A DNA stretch of 64,000 nucleotides from Galbula dea (Eukaryota; Chordata; Aves; Piciformes; Galbulidae), in NCBI GenBank assembly GCA_013399015.1, contig VWZX01002298.1, forward strand, positions 310,001 to 374,000. The letters run 5' to 3'. The notes under the pieces were generated by a model, which ran no database searches, had not been told where the DNA came from, and was given only the letters and a program-made list of their open reading frames with translations. Position 1 is the stretch's first letter. Every line of letters begins with the position of its first letter. Below are positions 14,200-24,520 of the stretch, piece by piece. The translations under genes and the position numbers were made by a program.

Positions 14200-14267
14200 C
14201 TACTCGTCCTCTTCAGTTCTGCTTTCCAGGGTATCTGTAGTGTCCTCCACTTCTTGAGCTGGGTGTG
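14200..14267 (-). CDS. LBH-like gene, terminal coding exon (residues 99-120 and stop)
   Basis: The acceptor TTTGCATATACTCTAG has AG at 14269-14268. The first two bases complete a split GCA codon left by the core exon. Twenty-one codons follow, beginning HPAQEVEDTTDTLES and ending TEEDE, then TAG at 14202-14200. The strongly acidic end resembles the composition of the LBH C-terminus but does not align residue by residue. Support comes from matching phase, an in-frame stop and composition. The weak upstream donor makes this exon less certain than the other two. A second open frame through the same exon also exists but does not match the phase. Confidence 0.65.
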
Positions 14268-17200
14268 CTAGAGTATATGCAAAGAAATGACTTGTCAGTA
14301 TTTATTTACCCATATATGCACAACAGCCTTTGTTTGATTTCCTGCTCCACCAGGCATTTGATCCACGAGACCTGACATGAGCAATTTGCTCTACCTGCAA
14401 ACCAGTAGTTAAAAAGGAGTGGGGAACTCTTGAGTGCATCACAGTCTGACTTCACTGGGGATTTGAGACCTCAGGACAGAGATCAGTGAGATGTGGTAGT
14501 GATCCCTATGGACTGCCACTGTAGTGAGAGGGCTATCTGCTGTCCTAGTGAAATCTGCTCAAAACTCTCAGTCCTGAAAACATAACAAGTCCTAACATCA
14601 ACACACAAAAACAACACAGGGGCCACAAGGTACATACAATCTGGAGGTCATGACATACATTCTTGAATGATCAAACACTGTCTTTGCCACCACCCAGAAA
14701 TGTCAACTGGAATAGCATGTGATTTGACACTTCAGGATGAGAGTATTTATCACCTTTTTGCAGGTAAGGAAAGGTGCATCTTGCACCACATCCTGGCTGC
14801 TCTCTCTGGGTCTTTGAGTGGCAAGTGTTGAGGCACAGAGATGGAAATCGTGTCATTCTTTAAGAGAAAAGGAGAGCACTGAGGTGAAAAAAACAGTGCT
14901 GTGAGCTCCTGCTACACTAATGCACTCCTGGTGCAGCATGATGCTTTTTTGCAGCTGTTTTAACACTTTGCTTCCAGGCTAGGAGACAGGGAGGTAGATG
15001 TATACTGCTGAACAGGATTACTGCTTCCTAGAGTGAACTGCTAATGTGCAGTAAACTGCCTGTTGGCCATGCAGGTGGCCAGCACTGAGCCTCATGCAGA
15101 TGAAAGCACAGTATGCTCAAAAGCTACCAGGAAATTTTCAGTCCCCAGGACTTCCTCTCCAGTGCACATGTTTCTGGGAACCTTCAAACACTTGTTATTG
15201 CTCTTCGGTATACAACTTCAGTGCATGGCATGGCCTGAAATTGCTATTTTTATATGGGGAACAAGGATGAATATTACTTATTCAGACCTTCCTGATCCAT
15301 CTGCTGCTGCTGCTGCTGCTGGACACAGACTCTTTGGTCGCCATGAAGACCCTTGTCTTCTGCTGATTTCAGGTCATCAGGAGGCCAGCGCAGCTCCCCG
15401 CTCTCCACCTCCCCAGACTCGGTTGGCTCCACCACGATCGAGGGCAGTCTTTTGGACAGCTTGGGGTACTTCTCACGTGAGTCTGGGAAGGCCTGGTGAG
15501 ACAGTTGGAGACATGTCCATCAAAGCCTTGCCCAGAGATGAATATTCAGAGCAAGCAGTCTACATGTTCCATTTTAGCATCCTTTCTACATTTGATATGC
15601 ACTCCCATGTCCATCAAAAACCCCCTTCAAAGAGGTGCAGGGCAACAGCCTCGCACAGGGAGGATTTCAAAAGCAGCTGAATCCAGCTCCTTGCTGGACA
15701 CAGAGGGCTAGAGATCTCAGCACACTCTCCTTTGCACACTCCATCCCTTTCTTGGGCAAAGAACCAACTTCACTGGCCAGTGTGCTGGGCAGACAACTGC
15801 CTTAACTTGTGTGATCTGACGTGTAGCAAAAATAGAGATTGAGGCAACAAAATTCATTATGTTGCCAAACACTCATGTTTGAGTTCTGGCAGGGTTTTGG
15901 TACACAAAGACCACTGCTGTGACACTGAGCTAAATGGCTGCTGCAGCCCTTCCAGCTTCTGTCCTTTTACTCTGATGTGATACTCAAGTTTTCTTCTGGT
16001 AAAAGTATCTTAAGAAGCCATCATTCTGCAGAGCTATTTTCTGTAATGTGAAACACTGTATTTCATGATGCATTCATGCAAAAGAGGTAGCCCCAGATGC
16101 TATCTTTGCACAGAGGATGGTGCCAGCTATTATTTTCATTTGTCACATGGAAGCTACAGGTTAAACACTGCAGCAATTAAGAGTTTGAAGCTGAACTAGA
16201 TCTTTTTAGTGAAGGATATTGTAACACTTAAAAGTGCTTTCTTGTTTCCAGCATCACTGGTTCATTTAAATCTCTCAGAGCACTTTGTTTTGGGATGGGT
16301 TTTTTGTCTGGGTTTTTATTTCAGGAAAAATCATTCCAACTCCTCCAGGATGTTAACTTAATACACACTGTTGTTGATCACCAAAATCTTAGCTCCTGGC
16401 TTCTCAAACTTCCAAAAACCTGCACCAAACAGTTGTAAATCTTAAAAATCTTGTAAAATTTTGTTTTATTTTAATTTGTAACAATAAAATCAAGGTGCAG
16501 ACTAGGGGACTGAACTGGGGGTTGAGAGAAAGAAACCTTCTGAGTTTAAAGCCAGGCACTGCCATAGGTTTGCTGTATACTGGTGGGCAAAATGCCTCAT
16601 TTGCTGCCAGGGCTACACAGGCTGGTGATAGTGACCTCTTCTCCCAGCTGATGTTCAGCCTGCTTTGGTGGCAGAAGGCTGTGTGACAACCACCCAACCT
16701 GTCCCTAAGCCTGCTGGCAACCCCTGGATGGGTGATCCAATACAACAAAATCTCTGGGGTTTTTGTCTGCTTTCTGAAGCCCCAGGAAAAGGCAGGCTCT
16801 GATCTTACAATGTGCTAAGAGCCAATTATTACAGCTGCAACAAAATTTAGGAAAGGCACCTGTGCAGCCTCAGCTTGGCTATTTCTCTTTGTGTCATTCT
16901 TCTATGTCTTTTCTTACACCAATCACATGTGTTTTTCCACCGGAGCCCAGTATTTACCACGTCCCTGCAGGAATGAGTCAGGACTGGCAGGAAGCAGAGC
17001 TGCCTGTTGGGCCTCGCTGTGTTTCTCTGCGGAAGCTGAAGTATGTGAAGAGTGGGCAGGAGATTGCAGGAAGAGAAGGACTGGTCTCCTGGACAGAGTG
17101 CTTGGAAGTTGCTAGAAGAATATTAGTTTTCCCACTGTGTCATTGACTTTGTGCTACCTTCTCATTTCTGTTTGCTTTTTGGCCTCAAGTGGCTGTCACT

Positions 17201-18419
17201 AAAATGTGGATGGTACCAACTTCTCCGTGAGGGGAAAGGCAAAGGATCTAGAGGAAAACCTCCTGGAGCATATGATCAGGGACACCAGAGAACTGCCCTA
17301 AGTACATAGGTGGAGTCAGAGCTAGTACAGAGTTTGGGCAGCATATACTAACACAATAATAAAAACCTGTGACTCAGTGAAAAAGGAAAGAGAATATTGA
17401 AAATGTGCTCTTTGAGTGAGCAGCATTAATCCTGTGAGGTTGATGAGGCATGGGAAAGTCTACAGGACTCTCCTTAATTGCACACATCCTTTCATTACAT
17501 GCACAAGTTATCTGAAAGGAATTTGCAAAAATTCAGTTCAGACTTCCCTGGCTTCCAAATGCTTGATATTAACCTGTGATAGGCTGCCTCTGGAGTAGTT
17601 TTCTGAGTCTGCTTGCAATAATACACCTTGTGTTGAGAAACAACACACATACTCCAAGACACATTTTGTTGGTTTGTCCCTGGCAGTGACACTGAGAGTC
17701 ACGAGCACAACCACAGAGCACAGACCATGGCATGAGGGTTGTCACAATGGGGGCTCAGGACCTCGTGATCCCTCCTGCTGGAATCAGCAGCTCAGGCAGG
17801 TATGTGAAAGGGTGTGTGAGACCACCTGGGGATAAAAAAATGTTCTTGCACCTTCCAGCAAATGGCCCTGACCAGTGCTGCTGCTACGATGCCACAGCCA
17901 TTTATGTGAATAACACAATCGTTTCAAACAGTCTCTTTCCTAAAAAGCGAGCTCCCTATGAGCCTAAGGAAACTTAGCTCCTTACAAGAGTGGCTGTACA
18001 GAAGTTGTGGAACAGTATTGGCTGGATGTCTTCATCACACAATGGTTGCTCAGATTTGAACTCTTGGTGACAAACAACTTCTCTGCCTGCACCTCTCCAG
18101 GGGCCAGGCATTGTGGTCAGTGTGCCCTGGAGACCTGGTACATTTCAAAACCCTCCTGCCAAAACTCTTAGCTTTTAAAAATAAAACCTAAATAAGATCA
18201 AACACATATTTCAGGGCTGCTTCTTCCAACAGCTCTGCAATTTGACATCTCCATGTATGACAGTTATTGATTGCATTCAATTACTTTTGAAAAGCAACTC
18301 AGGATATTTTCCAGTTTTCCCCAGGTTACCTGGCTCGAAGGTCCTCCTTCTTCCTCAGGAGTCTGGCTGAGCGCAAATTCCTCCATCACTGGTTCCCGTG
18401 TGTTCATCACCTCTGTCAT
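14200..18419 (-). CDS. LBH-family transcription cofactor, LBH-like paralogue (LBHD2-type), three coding exons
   Basis: Join of exons 18419-18330, 15492-15288 and 14267-14200 on the minus strand encodes a predicted 120-residue protein. What is seen: residues 1-14 read MTEVMNTREPVMEE, residues 45-64 read RLPSIVVEPTESGEVESGEL followed by RWPP, a seven-glutamine run lies at 88-94, and the tail is acidic, ending TEEDE. Exon phases match at both junctions. Known: vertebrate LBH is a small acidic, largely disordered nuclear cofactor of about 105 residues, linked to limb, heart and Wnt biology. It has an MTEV...MEE N-terminus and the same PSIVVEPTE/GEVESGELRWPP core. Inference: this is a diverged paralogue rather than LBH, which is nearly invariant among amniotes. 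It has an extra Ser in the core, a different tail and a polyQ run. LBHD2 is the likeliest name but is unconfirmed. The most 5' exon is non-coding or missing from this model. Confidence 0.85.
14268..15287 (-). other. Intron between LBH-like coding exons 2 and 3
   Basis: A 1.0-kb intron from the donor at 15287 to the acceptor at 14268. Nothing recognisable lies within it. If the weak donor is skipped, transcripts would end translation at 15274. Confidence 0.55.
15288..15492 (-). CDS. LBH-like gene, core-domain exon (residues 31-98)
   Basis: The acceptor is CCAACTGTCTCACCAG (AG at 15494-15493) and the exon opens GCC TTC CCA GAC (AFPD). This matches the IFPD that begins the equivalent LBH segment. 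Residues 45-68 are the family core, with PSIVVEPTE and GEVESGELRWPP. Relative to LBH there is one extra residue, a Ser between PTE and GE. After the core, the exon diverges from LBH and ends in seven CAG codons (15321-15301), then Met-Asp-Gln-Glu. The exon is 205 nt, leaving phase 1. The chosen donor, GAAG|GTCTGA (GT at 15287-15286), departs from GTRAGT. It is chosen because it joins the downstream exon in frame. Without splicing, the frame adds GLNK and stops at 15276-15274. Confidence 0.85.
15301..15321 (-). repeat. (CAG)7 trinucleotide run, coding polyglutamine
   Basis: Seven perfect CAG codons on the minus strand inside the LBH-like core exon, 13 bases before the donor. All are CAG with no CAA interruption, so length variation is likely. 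Confidence 0.95.
15493..18329 (-). other. Intron between LBH-like coding exons 1 and 2
   Basis: A 2.8-kb intron running from the donor at 18329 to the acceptor at 15493. No recognisable repeat or RNA gene is seen inside. Near 16430-16495 there is an A/T-rich run containing AATAAA on the plus strand, with no supported transcript. Confidence 0.6.
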
Positions 18420-18420
18420 G
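18330..18420 (-). CDS. LBH-like gene, first coding exon (residues 1-30)
   Basis: The acceptor is a pyrimidine-rich run ending TACTGGCAG, with AG at 18422-18421. The exon begins with one untranslated C, then ATG at 18419. Thirty codons run to Gln30 at 18330, followed by a CAG|GTAACC donor (GT at 18329-18328), phase 0. The start codon is supported by the match of MTEVMNT...MEE to the LBH N-terminus. An in-frame TGA lies 27 bases upstream in genomic sequence, and the acceptor directly precedes the ATG. So the 5' UTR must come from another exon, as in other LBH-family genes. The exon is rich in Glu and Ser with no membrane segment or signal peptide. Confidence 0.85.
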
Positions 18421-18935
18421 CTGCCAGTATTAAAGCAGAATGGGAAGCATCATATTTAAACTCAGCTCTGAGCTTGGCCCCACAGTTAATTTAAGAAAAA
18501 GTTTTAGCTTTTCATATTTGTTAAAATGATTGTGTTACAGACTGTCCTTTCTAACAACGCACTGAGAAGCATTTCCTTGACCCTCCAAGCCAACTGCTAC
18601 CACTGCATGCTGTGACACGAAGCAGGGCATCAACCTCAGCTGCACCCCCAGGACAGCAGAGAAGACTGCCATACAGTCTCAGAATCATCAGCAGGAAAAT
18701 GAGAGACCCCCACTGTTATCAGCAATATACTTTATTACTGATATATGAGCTCAGAAATTACATCTGTTGACCAAAAAATGTTACTCATGGAAACAACAGC
18801 CTTGAATTAAATTCCTATTCTGATTCCTCACAACGTCTTCAATATTTGCTCTTCCCAGATTTCTCTTTCATTTAGTCATGAGCCAAAACTTCTTTTTAAA
18901 CTGTTAATTCCAGACACACCAGCTGTATTGGTGTC

Positions 18936-19072
18936 TAAGGCCAGATTTTCAGTAGTCTTTACTTGTCTGAGTGTTCAGAGAAGTGTTGAGTGGGATTTTC
19001 AAACACATCAGGGAAGGTTTGGCACCTAAGTCTCATTTAAATCAGGGAGTTAATAACCTAAGCTGCTTATGT
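18936..19072 (+). repeat. Candidate ancient amniote repeat
   Basis: GGGATTTTCAAACACATC and GGCACCTAAGTCTCATTTAA match, from memory, a very old repeat with GATTTTCAAAGGCACCTAAG-type sequence that is abundant in turtle and crocodilian genomes. The family name is not certain. It lies in the presumed first intron of the LBH-like gene. Confidence 0.4.
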
Positions 19073-21594
19073 GCCCATTAAGCATCTCCCTGTGCTGTTT
19101 GGCACCCAAGGCACTACAGTACTGACCCTCATGCTCTCCTTGTTGAACTGGGCACTTCAGCACCCCAGAGCAGAGGGACGAGAGCAGGCTGCAGCCTTCA
19201 ATGCAGGGAGCTCAGCCCAGCCCATGGCTGGGTAGCTGCATGTCTCTATGGCATTAGGATTTTCCTCACATTTGAGGATTACAGAAACAGGATTTTACTG
19301 AAGAAGATGAGCATGTCTGAAAACTTCATAACATGTATTAATCAGGTAGGAGCAAACAGAGCCTGAACCACTCTGTTTGACCTACAGTCTGAAGGAGCCA
19401 CGTTCATTTTGCGTGGGAATTACACTAACCCTGGATGGGTTTTGCCTCAGGTACTTCACCCTCTTTAGCTGACATTTGTCAGGTACAGCAGCTACTGGCT
19501 GCCAGGGCCTCCTGCAGCACACAGAATGTAGGCATCATCAATTACACTGCCCTGCCACCTGCCACAACAAGGACCCCTTTAGACACAACTAACTGCTGCC
19601 ATTAATTCTGGTCCTGCTTCACACACAAAAGCCTTCTTGGTAAAGGCAGCTCCTACTGAGAAATGCAAACTAAAACATCTAAGGATAACTTGTTTCCGGC
19701 TTAAATTACCCATTACCCCACAAAACTAAATTTTACAATATCTGCAATTACTACAACCCCCTTCACAATGACTTTAATTAGCTGTAGCACAGAGCAGCTT
19801 GATGTCACAGAGACTTTCACTCCCACTGCATCATATTTTTTAAAAGAGCATGGCAGACCCAGGAGACACTTGAGCTCAGCTATGGGCCTGGTCCCATAGG
19901 CATCCATCAGCTTAGAGAAAAGCCCCAAAGTGCCAAGCCTTGGACACAGCCAATGCTGAATTAAACAGCACATTTCCAGGTACGCATACACACACCAGAA
20001 GAGCAGAACCAAGCTCTGAAGCTCAGCAAGAGGGTGAACCAGGCCTCTTATCTGGGCATCTCCCAATTTACACAGCCTGGATCCTCCCAGAGCCACAACG
20101 CAGTAGAAGAGGGTCAGATCCTGCCTGCTAGGAAGAGATTTTTGAGCTCCCTGCCTCTGCTTGGACCTGTACACTTCCCTAGAGACATCACATCAGGACA
20201 CCACAAACCACCTAATCACTAAAATAAAATATGTTTCTTTTCTAGACACATGCTTTTATTCTTGGAGCATCCAGTGGGCCATACCACTGGGCACCCATGG
20301 ATGACAGCACTGAGGGAGTGGTGATCTGGAAATGAGAGACACTTTCCTAAAGAGGTGGCTGTGGGCCCAGCTGTGCCAGCTGTTTCTGTTACCTGGGACA
20401 GGGCTTAAAAGGATGGAGCTGCATCCTTGGACCCTTCCTTGTCCCAAAGAAAAGCAGCACTCCCTCCATTGCCTCCTTCCTCTGATCACCCCTGGTGCTT
20501 ATGCAGTTCTTGTCTTTTTTTCCCTATCCTGGTCCTGGTCTCTCCCTTGGTCCCAAAGGGGCCCTTTCATATCTTTCCTGATGCTCCTCCAGGGCTGCCT
20601 CTGCAGATGACCACTCTGGGCCACATCAGGACCCCATTTTCCCACTCCATCTCTTTGGGAGGAGTTGGCTTGGGGGATTTTCACACTGCCTGTTAGCCAG
20701 ACCCAGTCATGACCCTGAAGTAGCAGAGACCCCACCACTCTGACTATGTCCAAAATGAAGATCTTTCTTTTAAGAGCCTTTCTGGGGTTCACTGCCCCAT
20801 CTCCAGCTGTCCTGGATTGCAGGGAAAGGGAAATGAAACAGTGTGTGTACAGATGGAAATAGCCTTGTAGGCTTTGTGAGGGACCAGGATTTATGAAGCC
20901 TTGGGTCTGGCGACCACAGAGAAGATATGTCCCACTGCTGTGTGCCCTAGGGATTGGTTCCCACTAGCCAGGGGCAGACTCCTGCAGTTTACAACAGCTG
21001 GTTGGCTTATTTTAGCAACCTTTCAACAGGCACGAATAGTTTAAAACACTTCTCTGTCCTTGTTCCATGGGACACTAGAGATATACATCCACTCACACAC
21101 TGTTAAATGTGCCATATGAGCTCAAAGATGTTTTTAAGACCTCATGAACTTCTATTACTGAGCAATAACAGGCTCCATGCTTCCCTAAGACCACATCACA
21201 TCCCACAGATTATTTCTGAAAGACGAATGATTTTGGCTAAGAAGACAGTGACAGTCCTGCAGTGTTACAGCAGATGCCTTAGTGAATCAGTTCCCAAGCT
21301 GCTGAAGCTCAGGCCACTTCAGAAAATCTGTGCAACTCAAGGCTTTGATTGAATAGGGTTGTAGAAGTGATTGCACTAGATCTGTTTCAGAAAAGAACAC
21401 GGAGCCATGCAATTGGCAAAAGAATTATGCTCTAAATGGAACAGACTAGACTAATTGTTCTCAGTTTCCACTTAGAAACAGTAAAGGAAAGCAGAGGAAT
21501 CTGTATGTGCTGTAAAGACACATATAGACAGATTATTAAGACTGATGTTGCAAATCAGTTCATCTGAAATGTCAGAATCACCTGTAGGACATCA

Positions 21595-21662
21595 CCAAAT
21601 TGTTTAGAAAGCCACAGAATCTGAAAAACCAAATTGTTTAGAAAGCCACAGAATCTGAAAAA
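21595..21662. repeat. Perfect 34-bp tandem duplication
   Basis: Two identical, directly abutting copies of a 34-bp unit (21595-21628 and 21629-21662), beginning CCAAATTGTTTAG and ending TCTGAAAAA. Identity is complete, so the duplication is recent or recently homogenised. Confidence 0.95.
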
Positions 21663-21701
21663 GGGGTTTGGTGGCTGCTTAAGGCTTTTTTAACTGTGAT
21701 T

Positions 21702-21800
21702 ACAGAATCACAGAATATTAGGAGTTGGAAGGGACCTGGAAAGATCATCTAGTCCAACACCCCTGCCACAGCAGGATTCCCTAGACCAGGTCACACAGAA
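21702..21800 (-). repeat. Short CR1 LINE fragment
   Basis: About 100 bp begins with CAGAATCACAGAATATTAGG and GAGTTGGAAGGGACC, and includes the ATCATCTAGTCCAAC motif. Only the 3' UTR remains. It lies 40 bp beyond the 34-bp tandem duplication and in the same orientation as the LBH-like gene, in its presumed first intron. Confidence 0.85.
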
Positions 21801-24477
21801 ATTACATGATTCTATGTGCAGGAAAAGTTTTTACTTTTCAGCCAGTTTTAATGGAAAAATATTGAGCCACTTTTAGTGCTGTTTTTATATGAGATGTACT
21901 AACAGACAACAGAAAAGTGGATGATCCAAGCAAATTATCATAAGAACTACACCTCTTTTAGATTCGGTCTTGCATTCATTTTCTGTACAGTAGATGCTGT
22001 TACCACCAATGACATGCAGTAGCCATAGTGATGCAAAACAAGGCAATAAATAGCATTTACAAACAAAGAATAAATTCTGTTCTGGTGGATGAGTCACCTA
22101 TTCTGATCCTTAAAATTCTTGTGGCAGTGAATTAAGGGATGCATTTACTTCCCCTAGGTTTAATTACACTCAAATATACCAATTGGGGTGGTGGCGGGGG
22201 AGCAGGCAAAATCTGTTCTTGCTTTTCTGCGAGAAAACTACATTTAGAGAAGATTATCTTAAATGCAACTACTACAGTTGCAGGACCACACTGTGCTGAT
22301 CAGCACAGGGGAATGAAGCAAATGCAGAGCTCACTTTCTGCTGTTTGTGATGGCACTAACAAGGTCGGTAATATACAGAGCAGCATATAGGTCGACAAGT
22401 GCTAAACCACCTACTGTAAAAAAGTACTCAGAAACAATACACACGCTTTTATTTTAGGTTTTGAACAGAGGGCAAAATGGACCAGTGAAATTCCTGGTGG
22501 TGAAACTGTATTTGGATGAAGACCAGCTTCAGGATTCAAAAATGTGAAGTGCTTAGGTGGCTATGGAAAACAGGCAGGTTGGGCAACGCAAAGCAAGGTT
22601 TCCTTAAGAAGAGTGGCAAACCCACATATTATGGGACAGGTTGAGCCACAGTTTGGAAGAACTGTTACCTGAAGCAAGGCTCATCCTGGAGGATACTCAG
22701 ACATGAACCAAATTGAGGCCTGATCCTACTCTTGCCTCACCAACCAGGAAGAGCCTCAAAAGGACAGCCAGAGCACGAGGCTCTGTGGGGGACGAACAAC
22801 AAGTCCAGGGCAATGACAAGAGAAAGCATGTTACCTTCAATCACATCAATGGATGTCACTTCCAAAAGCTATCCTTGCTGCAGACGTTCACTTCGCTGAC
22901 GAAGTGTCATGCAAACTCTGTCAAATCCTACAAGTGCCTGAAAGAAACAATACAGCAGAATCAGAGCATGCAACCAAAGTGACAAAGCTGGCAGTTAGTG
23001 TTGTGAGAGTAATACTGAAAACTTGCAGAAAACTCCAACTATGAAGGTCTGCACAATTTTCTACACCAGATGGATTTTCATCTCACTAAAGATGCAGATC
23101 ATAGCGTACCTTGTGAATTACTAAGGCAATTAATGTTCCAAAACCACCCAAAACTCTTGCTGAAATACCTTGTAATCTGACTCTTCGTGATGCTAAACCT
23201 TATTCCTCAGCGGAAGCTACATACAAACTGCTGAAACTAGGACATGCTGTGATTCTTCCATACAGGAATTTTGACAACATTTGGAAAATCAGAAAATAAA
23301 AATGCTTAGTGAGATACAAGAATAAGATTCCTGCTCATGAAGCTACTGGTCAAGACACAAACATGACAAAATGGGCTGAAAGAAGGATGCCTTAGGATTC
23401 CATTCCTGCATGTTTCTTTCAGATGTCATGGACGATGCGATCTTTGCAAAGGTCTACTCCAAACTGAAGGCAATATTTAGACTGGTATCAGGGTAGGGAG
23501 CCTGGTGAGCAGAGGTGAGGATCACACCATTTCAAAGTGTGAACCACTGATTTCTAATGACTTCTCTGACAGAAAGTCTTAGTTGAAGAGCTTGAAGAGT
23601 TACAGTGCTGAAATATAGTCTGTATCTTGGCCAAAGATGATTTTCTGAGAAATTTGTTTAGCCCTATAGCTTGCCAAATATATATTCATGCCAGCCACAG
23701 CTATTTCCTTGGATGGGATAAAGGTGTTTTCACTGAAGTGAATGGCACTAGTGTATATATTTTATATCCTCCAGTGGTTTGGATGCCAGCCCAAATGATT
23801 AAACAAATCTACCTGCTCTGGAGGCCTTCCTACCAAGATTTATAACACTGGATTAAGTGCACACTGATTTTATGCAAAAATAGTGACAGAGGAAAAAATT
23901 GCACATTGCGTTCTGGAGTTTCTTCTCATGCCACAGGCCATGCTTACTGAAAATTAGCGAAGCAGGAAATCACATCTCCATCCCCAGGATTCAATTCAGG
24001 AGGTTTAATTCTTGTCTGGCAATTTTCCTTCCTAAACAATGATCAAACCAGCTTCAGAAAGGTTCATGATTTGTCCCTTAAAAATTCATGACTATGCTCA
24101 GTGTTTGTCTCTTGTACGGAAACCACAAAGCATCCAATATCATGCTACCCAATATTTTGGGAAGAAGATTTTTATCCCAGTACACAGTAAAGAACAGTTG
24201 ATTTAGTGACTACTGCAATGAGCTAGTCATGTCCTGACTCTGTAGGAGCCATAATGCCAAGTGAAGTGTGAGGAGATACAACGAAGGGAATAAGAGAGCT
24301 AGTTCCACCAGAGAGACCAAGCAATGATTTGGTTGCCCCTTTGCCCAGTTCGAGAGACCTCAGCCTCCCACCCTACACAAAGACATGTTTTGGCTTTGCA
24401 TGCACCAAAAGTCAACTGGAAGGTGCTCTCCAGGCCTCTCTCCCAATTTGGAAAACATCTGGGACACATGATGTTTG

Positions 24478-24520
24478 GAGTCTATCCTTGGAGGTCTATC
24501 CTGGGAGGTCTATCCTAGTC
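24478..24520 (+). repeat. Short imperfect tandem repeat, three copies
   Basis: Three successive copies of a 13-15-bp unit around GGAGGTCTATCCT (GGAGTCTATCCTT, GGAGGTCTATCCTGG, GAGGTCTATCCTAG). Confidence 0.85.

Noticed and set aside
19713..20174. 153-codon minus-strand ORF in the presumed first intron
   Set aside because: No family signature, and it does not join in phase with the LBH-like exons.
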